Positions 1 to 5,917 of a DNA stretch of 6,539 bases are shown in pieces (the stretch's first letter is position 1; every line of letters starts with the position of its first letter). The notes beneath the pieces were generated by a model. The model was not told the origin of the DNA. It saw nothing but the letters and a program-made list of their open reading frames with translations, and did no database searches. Source of the DNA: Pseudomonadota bacterium (GTDB taxonomy: Bacteria; Pseudomonadota; Gammaproteobacteria; Burkholderiales; Burkholderiaceae_C); assembly GCA_023438115.1 (NCBI GenBank), contig JAEZEB010000186.1, positions 1-6,539 on the forward strand, in the 5' to 3' direction. Both the position numbers and the translations under genes were made by a program.

Positions 1-20
1 CCGAACCCCGACATCGCCCC

Positions 21-890
21 CTAAGCCACCACCCCCACATCCATCTCCTCCAGCCACTGCGCGACATGCTGCGCCAGCGCCTCCGTGCCGCGCGCGATGT
101 CCCCGTCCACCGACAGCAGGTGGTCCATGCCATCCACGATCACCAGCCGCGCATCCGGCTTGGCCGCATGCAGCAGGCGCGCGTGCTCCACGCCGACCTG
201 GGGATCGGCGGTGCCGTGCACCACCAGCGCCGGCACTTCCAGCTCGCGCAGCACCTCGGGCGGGTCGTAGCGGAACCAGGACATCAGGTAAGGCTGGACC
301 GTGGGCCGGAACAGCAGCACCAGCGCGTCGGGCACGTCCTCCACCGGCTGCTGCCGCTCCAGTGCATCGAGCGCCGCCAGCGCCGGCTGCGAGAGGTCGG
401 CCGGCAAGGTGCCCTCGATCTGTGCACGCATGAGCGCCGAGGCGCGGCTGCCCGCACCGGCCACGGACACCACCGCAGCCGCCTGGGCATCCTCGGCGGC
501 CAGCGCGGAGATGAGTGCACCTTCGCTGTGCCCGACGAGCACCACGCGGGCGATGCGCGGATCGGCCGCGAGATGCTCGGCCCAGGCCACGGCGTCGTCG
601 ACCAAGTGTTCGAAGCGCAGCTTCTCCTCGCTCAGGCCCGGATACACGCTCTGCCCGACGCCGCGCTTGTCGTAGCGCAGCGAGGCGACACCGCGCGCCG
701 CGAGCGCCTGCGCCAGGCGCTTCAGGTTATCGATCGGCGCGGGCAGCAGCGGGTTGTTGCCGTCCCGGTCGGTGGGACCCGAGCCCGCCACCAGCAGCGC
801 GGCCGTCCAGGGTCCGGGCCCTTCGGGCACCAACAAGGTGCCGCAGAGCTCGCCCCAGGGCGTGGGCAAGGCGATCGCGTGTTCAGGCAT
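21..890 (-). CDS. alpha/beta hydrolase (serine esterase/lysophospholipase-like)
   Basis: Predicted serine hydrolase of 289 residues acting on an unknown ester or similar substrate, probably cytoplasmic because no signal peptide is visible. The full catalytic set of the alpha/beta-hydrolase fold is present: nucleophile elbow GHSEG at residues 120-124 (Ser122), acid in HGTADP (Asp229) and histidine in GMDH (His257). An N-terminal GSGPTDRDGN segment (37-46) after the second strand probably forms the oxyanion-hole loop; this motif is typical of bacterial esterases of the COG1073 type such as Thermotoga EstD (from memory). The frame stays open upstream to a Met at 1031, but those 47 extra residues are Arg/Gly-rich and unlike a domain, so the start at 890 (MPEHAIAL) is preferred. 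Its ribosome site is weak (GTGGG). It is transcribed divergently from the TRAP gene. The fold is certain; the substrate is unknown. Confidence 0.9.
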   Translation of the reverse strand: MPEHAIALPTPWGELCGTLLVPEGPGPWTAALLVAGSGPTDRDGNNPLLPAPIDNLKRLAQALAARGVASLRYDKRGVGQSVYPGLSEEKLRFEHLVDDAVAWAEHLAADPRIARVVLVGHSEGALISALAAEDAQAAAVVSVAGAGSRASALMRAQIEGTLPADLSQPALAALDALERQQPVEDVPDALVLLFRPTVQPYLMSWFRYDPPEVLRELEVPALVVHGTADPQVGVEHARLLHAAKPDARLVIVDGMDHLLSVDGDIARGTEALAQHVAQWLEEMDVGVVA

Positions 891-1054
891 CGGCCCACTG
901 TAGCAGCGGCACGGCGGTGCTTCACGTACGAAGACACCCTCGCCGCGCGTCCGCCTTTGCCGTCCCCCGGTCCGGCCCCGGGAAATACCGCATCTGCCGC
1001 GCGGCCATTGGGACTTAAGCTCGACGGACAACCATCACCTCTCCCGGAGTCCGC
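891..1054. promoter_or_regulatory. divergent intergenic region between hydrolase and TRAP binding-protein genes
   Basis: This 164-bp non-coding stretch must hold the promoter of the plus-strand TRAP gene and probably that of the minus-strand hydrolase. I see no convincing -35/-10 pair. The best plus-strand candidate is TTGCCG at 957-962 with GAAATA at 982-987, but the spacing of 19 is poor. A small GC hairpin (CCCGG at 966-970 with CCGGG at 978-982) lies between the two elements. The role of this region is inferred from gene orientation, not from a recognised operator. Confidence 0.35.
1046..1049 (+). promoter_or_regulatory. ribosome binding site of TRAP binding-protein gene
   Basis: GGAG ends 5 nt before the ATG at 1055. 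This is good Shine-Dalgarno spacing and supports that start, which also places a complete Sec signal peptide at the N terminus. Confidence 0.75.
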
Positions 1055-2023
1055 ATGAAGCTGAAGTTCGCGATGTCCATCGCCGCCCTGGCGCTCGCCG
1101 GCCAGGCCGTCGCCCAGACCAAGTGGGACCTGCCCGCCGCCTACCCGGCCGGCAACTTCCACACCGAGAACCTGGTGCAGTTCGCCAACGACGTCGATAA
1201 GGCGACCGGCGGCAAGCTCAAGATCACCGTGCACGCCAACGCTTCGCTGTACAAGGCGCCCGAGATCAAGCGCGCCGTGCAGGGCGGGCAGGCGCAGATC
1301 GGCGAAATCCTGCTGGTGAACTTCCAGAACGAATGGCAGATTTTCGGCGCCGACGGCATCCCCTTCCTGGCGGACAGCTACGACGCCGCGGCCAAGCTGT
1401 GGCGCGCGCAGAAGCCGCTGCTGGAAAAGAAGCTCGGCGAGCAGGGCATGATGATCCTGTACGCGGTGGCCTGGCCGCCGCAAGGCATCTACACCAAGAA
1501 GGAGATCAACTCCGCCGCCGACATGAAGGGCCTGAAGTGGCGCGCCTACAGCCCGGCCACCGCCCGCATCGCGGAACTGGTGGGCGCGCAGCCGGTGACG
1601 GTGCAGGCCGCGGAACTGTCGCAGGCCATGGCCACGGGCGTGATCGAGTCGTACATGTCCTCCGGCTCCACCGGCTGGGATACCAAGACCTACGAGCACA
1701 TCAAGAACTGGTACGACACGCAGGCCTGGCTGCCCAAGAACGCGGTGATCGTCAACCGCGCGGCCTTCAACGCGCTGGACAAGGCGACGCAGGACGCGCT
1801 GCTCAAGGCCGGCGCCGACGCCGAGAAGCGCGGCTGGGAAGCGAGCCGCAGGACCAACACCGAGGTGCTGGAGAAGCTCAAGGGCCAGGGCATGACCATC
1901 CACACGCCCTCAGCGCAGCTGAAGGCCGACATGAAGAAGGTCGGCGACACCATGCTCAAGGAGTGGCTGGAGAAGGCGGGGCCCGAGGGGCAGCAGCTGG
2001 TGGATGCGTATCGGAAGATGTGA
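1055..2023 (+). CDS. TRAP transporter substrate-binding protein, DctP family
   Basis: Periplasmic solute-binding protein of 322 residues, the normal DctP length, which captures an organic acid and hands it to a DctQM-type, sodium-coupled membrane permease. A Sec signal peptide is clear: Lys at 2 and 4, a hydrophobic core at 5-19, and AVA before Gln21 as the cleavage site. The mature protein shows the DctP pattern: an early LPAAYP strand, the helix with EIKRAVQGGQAQIGE (70-84), and LKWRAYSP (160-167), whose Arg163 sits at the family position that normally salt-bridges the ligand carboxylate. QAAELSQAMATGVIE (184-198) is the hinge-region signature. No dctQ or dctM gene is in the window; a hydrolase lies upstream and a convergent operon downstream, so it looks like a solitary binding protein. 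Family assignment is firm; the ligand is unknown, most likely a carboxylate. Confidence 0.93.
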   Translation: MKLKFAMSIAALALAGQAVAQTKWDLPAAYPAGNFHTENLVQFANDVDKATGGKLKITVHANASLYKAPEIKRAVQGGQAQIGEILLVNFQNEWQIFGADGIPFLADSYDAAAKLWRAQKPLLEKKLGEQGMMILYAVAWPPQGIYTKKEINSAADMKGLKWRAYSPATARIAELVGAQPVTVQAAELSQAMATGVIESYMSSGSTGWDTKTYEHIKNWYDTQAWLPKNAVIVNRAAFNALDKATQDALLKAGADAEKRGWEASRRTNTEVLEKLKGQGMTIHTPSAQLKADMKKVGDTMLKEWLEKAGPEGQQLVDAYRKM

Positions 2024-2024
2024 G

Positions 2025-2056
2025 TTGTCATCCCGGCCATCGAGCCGGGATGACAA
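2025..2056. terminator. perfect palindromic hairpin between convergent genes, likely bidirectional terminator
   Basis: The arms TTGTCATCCCGGC (2025-2037) and GCCGGGATGACAA (2044-2056) are exact reverse complements around a 6-nt loop, giving a 13-bp stem. It starts one base after the TRAP stop codon and ends 9 bp before the stop of the convergent xdhC-like gene. Only a short T run (GTTT) follows on the plus strand, and none follows on the minus strand, so it is not a textbook rho-independent terminator. The GTCATCCCGGC...GGGATGAC core resembles dispersed palindromic repeats common in proteobacterial intergenic regions, so it may be a repeat-family copy serving as a terminator. Confidence 0.6.
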
Positions 2057-2065
2057 GTTTGGGGG

Positions 2066-3136
2066 TCAGCCCGTGCGCGCCCCCACGCTGCACACGATCC
2101 CGCCCGGATCGTTCTCCTGCACGGCGCGCAGGTTCTTCGCCTGCGCCACTTCCATGTCGCGCGGCAGCGTGACGCCGTTCTTCACGGCCAGCACTTCGGC
2201 CATGATGCTCACGGCGATCTCCGGCGGCGTCTTGCTGCCGATGAAGACGCCGATGGGCCCGCGCAGCCGCTGCAGGTCGGCGGCGGTGAGCCCGAAGTGC
2301 TCGATCATCCGCTGGTGCCGCGCCTCGTTGTTGCGGCGGCTGCCGATCGCGCCCACGTAGAAGGCCTCGGTCTTCAGCGCCTCCAGCAGCGCGAGGTCGT
2401 CGAGCTTGGGATCGTGCGTGAGCGCGATCACGCAGCTGCGGCGATCGGGGCGGAAGGACAGCACCACGTCGTCGGGCATGTCGCCCACCACCGTCGCGCC
2501 GGCCACGCTCCAGGCGCCGCGATACTCCTCGCGCGGATCGCACACGGTGACCGAGAAGCCGCTGAATAGCGCCATCGTCGCCAGGTACTCGGTGAGCTGG
2601 CCGGCACCGATCAGCAGCATGCGGTATTCGGGGCCGAAGGTGTTGACCAGCGCTTCGCCGGTCAGCACCAGTTCCTCCGGCGCATAGGCTTCGCTCAGCA
2701 TGACGTGGCCGTCGGCCAGGTTCACGCGGCGGCGCATCAGGCGGCCGGCCTCCAGCGCGCGCACCAGCAGGTCCAGCGCCACGGGATCGGGGTCGTATTC
2801 GAGCAGCAGTTCCAGCGTGCCGCCGCAAGGCAAGCCGAAGCGGTGGGCCTCGTCGGCCGTCACGCCGTACTTCACGAAGCCGGGCGCGCCCGTCGGCATT
2901 TCGTGCCCCGGCTCCGTGCCCGCGTAGGCGCGCGTGTGGCGGTAGATCAGGTCGTCCTCGATGCAGCCGCCGGAGACCGAGCCGACCACGGCGCCGTCCT
3001 CGGCCAGCGCCATGATGGAGCCCACCGGCCGCGGCGAGGAGCCCCAGGTGCGCACCACGGTGGCCAGCAGCGCGCGCTTGCCGGCGGCGCGCCAGTCGCG
3101 CAGGGTCCGCAGCACCATCACGTCGAGGTTTTCCAT
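2066..3136 (-). CDS. XdhC/CoxI-family molybdenum hydroxylase maturation protein
   Basis: Cytoplasmic accessory protein of 356 residues for molybdenum hydroxylases. In Rhodobacter capsulatus, XdhC binds the molybdenum cofactor and delivers it to apo-xanthine dehydrogenase; CoxI/CoxF are the equivalents in CO dehydrogenase clusters. Two family domains are visible. The N-terminal XdhC_CoxI domain contains GSSPRPVGS (32-40), SGGCIEDD (55-62) and GLPCGG (101-106), with the conserved cysteines Cys58 and Cys104. The C-terminal Rossmann-type XdhC_C domain contains GAGQLTEYLA (177-186), LTHDPKLDD (239-247), VGAIGSRR (261-268) and FIGSKTPPEIAVSI (298-311). The start is fixed by AAGGAG 5 nt upstream. 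It is the last gene of the minus-strand operon, 18 bp after the TonB receptor gene. The nucleotidyltransferase (MobA-like) often paired with such genes is absent. Family is firm; which hydroxylase it serves is not shown here. Confidence 0.93.
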   Translation of the reverse strand: MENLDVMVLRTLRDWRAAGKRALLATVVRTWGSSPRPVGSIMALAEDGAVVGSVSGGCIEDDLIYRHTRAYAGTEPGHEMPTGAPGFVKYGVTADEAHRFGLPCGGTLELLLEYDPDPVALDLLVRALEAGRLMRRRVNLADGHVMLSEAYAPEELVLTGEALVNTFGPEYRMLLIGAGQLTEYLATMALFSGFSVTVCDPREEYRGAWSVAGATVVGDMPDDVVLSFRPDRRSCVIALTHDPKLDDLALLEALKTEAFYVGAIGSRRNNEARHQRMIEHFGLTAADLQRLRGPIGVFIGSKTPPEIAVSIMAEVLAVKNGVTLPRDMEVAQAKNLRAVQENDPGGIVCSVGARTG

Positions 3137-3141
3137 GCCGT

Positions 3142-3147
3142 CTCCTT
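3142..3147 (-). promoter_or_regulatory. ribosome binding site of xdhC-like gene
   Basis: AAGGAG on the minus strand ends 5 nt before the ATG at 3136 and fits within the 18-bp gap after the receptor stop codon. It is the strongest Shine-Dalgarno in the operon segment seen here and favours Met1 over the in-frame Met7. Confidence 0.8.
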
Positions 3148-3154
3148 CGCCGCC

Positions 3155-5287
3155 TCAGAAGGCGTAGGCCGCATTCACGCCGACCAGCCAGGTGCGTCCC
3201 GGCGCCGGTTCGAAGAAGCGGCCGTTGCCGTCGTTCACGATCACCGAACCTACATGGTTCCTGTTCGCCACGTTGTCCACCCGCAGGAATTCCCGGAAGG
3301 TCCAGGGGCCGCGCCGCTGCCGCAGCGACAGGCGCAGGTTGAACACGGTGGCTGCCGGCGCCGCATCGCGGTTGAGGTCGTTGACCGGGATGCTGCCCAC
3401 GTGCCTGGCCTCCAGCGCCGTCTCCAGCCCCCAGGGCCTGTGCTTCCAGGCGATCTCCGCGTAGCCGGTCAGCCGCGGGATGCCGGGGATGCGGTTGCCG
3501 GCCGGCACCACGGTGTCCGCGGCCGGGCAAGGCGTGCCGGCGCAGGTGAGGAAATCAGAGCGGAAGCGCGCATCGAGGTACGTCAACGCCGCGTAGGTCG
3601 ACCACGCCGGAGCGAACCGTCCCTCCAGCGCCAGCTCGAAGCCCTGGCGGCGCGTCTTGCCCACGTTCTGGAAGGTGCTGCGCCCGCCCGTGTTGCTGAG
3701 AACGGAGATCTCGTCGGACGCGCGCGCCTGGAACAGCGCCGCGTTCACGCGCCAGTCCGGCGCCGGCTCCGCCTTGAGCCCGATCTCGAACTGCTTGCTG
3801 CGCGCCGGCCGCAGCGCGAAGTTGAGCCCCGGCTGCCCGCCCTGCCGGTACGACAGTTCGTTGAACGTGGGCGTCTCGAAGCCGCGCCCCGCCGATGCAT
3901 AGACGTTCAGGCGTTCGTTGACGTGGTACACGATGCCGACGACGGGCGTGGTCGCCTCGAAGCGCGCCGAGCCGCTGTCGTCGCCGTTGCCCGGCGCCAC
4001 GAAGCGGTCGCTTGAATCGAAGCGCACGACGGAATGGCGCAGCCCGCCCGTGAAGCTGAAGCGCTCGCCGCGCCACTGCGCCTGCGCATACTGGTCGAAG
4101 CTGCGCACGCGGTTGCCTTCGTCGCGGCGCAGCTCGCCGCGCACGCCCAGCGTGCTGCCGACGAAGTTGCGGTAGCCCTTGCGGTCTTCCTCCAGTTCGT
4201 CGGCCATGAGGCCCGCGGTGAACGTGAGCAGGCCGGTGCCGGTGCGCCGCTCGGCGGTCCACTGCGCATCCACCCCCTGGTACTCGCGCTCCAGCGAGAT
4301 CACGCCGCCGGAGTGCGTGGGCGCGAATTGCGGTCCCTGCGGGATCGACTGGAACTGCTCGGTGCCACGCTGCCCGCGCCAGGTGGTGAGCTTGAGCGCG
4401 TGCACGTCGTCGATGCGGTGCTCCACGATCAGGCCACCCTGCACCTGGTCGACCGACTTGCGCGTGTTGAAGGTGAGCGCCGCGTCGTCGGCCTGGCGCG
4501 GATTGGCCTCCCAGTCCGCGCGTGTGAGGCCCAGCGGATCCTGCACGTCGGGCATGTCCACCGCATTGAGCACCAGCGTCACGCGCGTGGCCTCGGTGGC
4601 GCGCAGGCGCAGCTTGCCGTTGAAGCCGCGACGGTCCGCGGCGCTGTGCTCGCGGAAGCCGTCGGTGTGGAAGTCGGTGGCACTGAAGTTCCAGTTCCAA
4701 GCGCCTTCCTCGCCGCTGAAGCGCACGTTGTGGCGCCGCACGCCGTGGCGGCCCAGGGCGGTGCCGGCCTCCAGCACTTCCTGCGGGCCGCCGTCCGCGG
4801 TGAAGAGGCTGATGACGCCACCCGAGGAATTGCCGTACAGCGAGGAAAACGGTCCGCGCAGCACCTCCAGCCGGTCGGCCGAGGCGAGGTCGAAATGCGA
4901 GATCTGCCCCTGGCCGTCGGGCGCGGTGGCGGGGATGCCGTCCGAATACAGCCGGATGCCGCGCACGCCGAAGGTCGAGCGTGCCCCGAAGCCGCGCACG
5001 GAGACCTGCAGGTCCTGCGCGTAGTTCTGGCGGTTGAACGCCACCACGCCGGGGATGCGCACCAGCGGCTCGGACAGGTTGACCTGCAACTGCGCGTTGC
5101 GCAGCTGCTCGCCCTGCACCACGTCGACGGACGCCGGCGTGTCGAAGGCTTCCTGCGCCACGCCCGGCGTCGGCATCACGACCACCGGGCGCAGCGTGCG
5201 CTCGGGCTCGTCGGCGGCGGGGGCCGCTCCCTGCGCCGCGGCTTCCAGGGCCGCCAGCAGCGCCGCGGCAAGCACAGGCTGTTTCAT
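3155..5287 (-). CDS. TonB-dependent outer-membrane receptor, PqqU/YncD-like
   Basis: Outer-membrane gated channel of 710 residues that takes up a scarce or bulky ligand using TonB energy. An N-terminal signal peptide is present (hydrophobic 5-18; cleavage unclear, around 18-22). A possible TonB box is RPVVVMPTP (33-41). The plug spans about 46-165, with FDTPASVDVV, SVRGFGARSTFGVRG, IRLYSDGIPA and LEVLRGPFSSLYGNSSGGV; the barrel follows and ends in the C-terminal Phe typical of BAM substrates. Several segments match E. coli YncD/PqqU, the PQQ receptor, as I recall its sequence: NRQNYAQDLQ (85-94), PDGQGQ (123-128), GRGFETPTFNELSYR (467-481), NVGKTRRQG (541-549) and the tail with VGSVIVN and EPAPGR. 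Length also agrees (about 700). A cysteine pair, Cys582 and Cys587, lies in a probable surface loop. It lies 22 bp after coxG and 18 bp before xdhC, with only a weak ribosome site (CGGGA). Receptor class is certain; PQQ as ligand is inference. Confidence 0.92.
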   Translation of the reverse strand: MKQPVLAAALLAALEAAAQGAAPAADEPERTLRPVVVMPTPGVAQEAFDTPASVDVVQGEQLRNAQLQVNLSEPLVRIPGVVAFNRQNYAQDLQVSVRGFGARSTFGVRGIRLYSDGIPATAPDGQGQISHFDLASADRLEVLRGPFSSLYGNSSGGVISLFTADGGPQEVLEAGTALGRHGVRRHNVRFSGEEGAWNWNFSATDFHTDGFREHSAADRRGFNGKLRLRATEATRVTLVLNAVDMPDVQDPLGLTRADWEANPRQADDAALTFNTRKSVDQVQGGLIVEHRIDDVHALKLTTWRGQRGTEQFQSIPQGPQFAPTHSGGVISLEREYQGVDAQWTAERRTGTGLLTFTAGLMADELEEDRKGYRNFVGSTLGVRGELRRDEGNRVRSFDQYAQAQWRGERFSFTGGLRHSVVRFDSSDRFVAPGNGDDSGSARFEATTPVVGIVYHVNERLNVYASAGRGFETPTFNELSYRQGGQPGLNFALRPARSKQFEIGLKAEPAPDWRVNAALFQARASDEISVLSNTGGRSTFQNVGKTRRQGFELALEGRFAPAWSTYAALTYLDARFRSDFLTCAGTPCPAADTVVPAGNRIPGIPRLTGYAEIAWKHRPWGLETALEARHVGSIPVNDLNRDAAPAATVFNLRLSLRQRRGPWTFREFLRVDNVANRNHVGSVIVNDGNGRFFEPAPGRTWLVGVNAAYAF

Positions 5288-5309
5288 GCGTGGTTCCCGC
5301 GAATGGGCC

Positions 5310-5903
5310 TCAGCGTGCCAGCATCAGGAGCAGCACGACGACGACCACGCCGAACAGCGCCCATGCCCACGTGGGCATGCGCCGGACGGCGCCCGCTTCC
5401 GGCGGCGCGGGCGTCTGCGGGGGCAGCGCGGCTTCGGCGGCATACGCCTGCGGATGGCGGCGCTGCATCTCGGCATCGAAGCGCTTGAAGAAATCCTCGG
5501 CCATGGACTTCGCCACGCCGTCCACCAGGCGCTGCCCCACCTGCGCGATCTTGCCGCCCACCTGCGCCTGCGCGGTGTAGCTCAGCTCGCAGCCGCCGCC
5601 TTCCACGGGCGGTGCCAGGTTCACGCGCGCGCTGCCCTTGCCGAAACCGGCGGGGCCGCCCTGCCCTTCGAAGTGCAGCGTGTAGCTGTTGGGCGGCTGC
5701 ACGTCCATCAGCAGGATCTTGCCGTTGAAGCGCGCGGCGACGGGGCCCACGCGCACGGACATGGCCATGGCGTACTGGTTCTCTCCCGTGGCTTCGACCT
5801 TGTCGCAGCCGGGGATGCAGGTCTTGAGCACCTCGGGATCGTTGAGCGCATCCCAGGCCTGTTGCTGGGTGACGGCCAGGTGGCGTTGGCCTTGCATTTC
5901 CAT
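5310..5903 (-). CDS. coxG: CoxG-like SRPBCC protein with C-terminal membrane anchor
   Basis: Protein of 197 residues of the carbon monoxide dehydrogenase subunit G family. CoxG tethers the molybdenum hydroxylase to the inner face of the cytoplasmic membrane, and work on the mycobacterial homologue reports quinone binding and delivery to the enzyme. The SRPBCC domain occupies about 1-145, with the start pattern VTQQQAWDALNDPEVL (11-26), CIPGC (29-33) and the family helix GGKIAQVGQRLVDGVAKSM (116-134). A Pro/Ala-rich linker (about 149-174) leads to one transmembrane helix (about 178-195) ending in Arg, so the domain would face the cytoplasm. Met1 lies 8 nt after AGAGGA; Met3 is a less well-spaced alternative. 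It follows coxE by 12 bp. The symbol marks family and context; it does not show that the partner enzyme oxidises CO. Confidence 0.9.
   Translation of the reverse strand: MEMQGQRHLAVTQQQAWDALNDPEVLKTCIPGCDKVEATGENQYAMAMSVRVGPVAARFNGKILLMDVQPPNSYTLHFEGQGGPAGFGKGSARVNLAPPVEGGGCELSYTAQAQVGGKIAQVGQRLVDGVAKSMAEDFFKRFDAEMQRRHPQAYAAEAALPPQTPAPPEAGAVRRMPTWAWALFGVVVVVLLLMLAR
5362..5379. repeat. 18-bp perfect palindrome inside coxG, upstream of the receptor gene
   Basis: CATGCCCACGTGGGCATG reads identically on both strands and has a CACGTG core. It lies within the coxG codons for residues just before and at the start of the membrane anchor (MPTWAW), 75 bp upstream of the receptor start codon. It could be an operator for an internal promoter driving the receptor and xdhC-like genes, or a by-product of GC-rich codon choice. 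No promoter motif next to it is convincing. Confidence 0.4.
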
Positions 5904-5911
5904 GGATCGTT

Positions 5912-5917
5912 TCCTCT
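5912..5917 (-). promoter_or_regulatory. ribosome binding site of coxG overlapping the coxE stop codon
   Basis: AGAGGA on the minus strand lies 8 nt before the coxG ATG and overlaps the coxE TAG stop (5916-5918). Ribosomes ending on coxE therefore finish on the coxG entry site, which suggests translational coupling of the two genes. Confidence 0.7.

Noticed and set aside
966..982. GC hairpin upstream of the TRAP gene as a regulatory structure
   Set aside because: The stem is only 5 bp and is expected by chance in such GC-rich DNA. It has no link to a known riboswitch or leader.
891..1031. 47-residue N-terminal extension of the hydrolase
   Set aside because: The extension is Arg/Gly-rich with no fold or signal peptide, and homologues of this type start near the MPEHAIAL position. 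It would also fill nearly all of the intergenic region needed for promoters.
722..1903. 393-codon minus-strand open frame opposite the TRAP gene
   Set aside because: It is antisense to a well-supported DctP gene with a signal peptide and ribosome site; its composition is a coding shadow.
2028..3530. 500-codon minus-strand open frame overlapping xdhC and the receptor end
   Set aside because: It is a shifted-frame shadow made mostly of Arg, Gly and Ala and runs through the terminator hairpin; the xdhC frame explains the region.
2705..4015. 436-codon plus-strand open frame across xdhC and the receptor
   Set aside because: It spans the junction of two real minus-strand genes, has low-complexity Arg/Ala/His composition and shows no family motif.
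4034..5488. 484-codon open frame on the plus strand opposite the receptor gene and the end of coxG
   Set aside because: It is antisense to a clearly recognisable TonB receptor. Its His/Arg/Ala/Val-rich composition is the usual mirror of a GC-rich coding frame, and no domain is visible.
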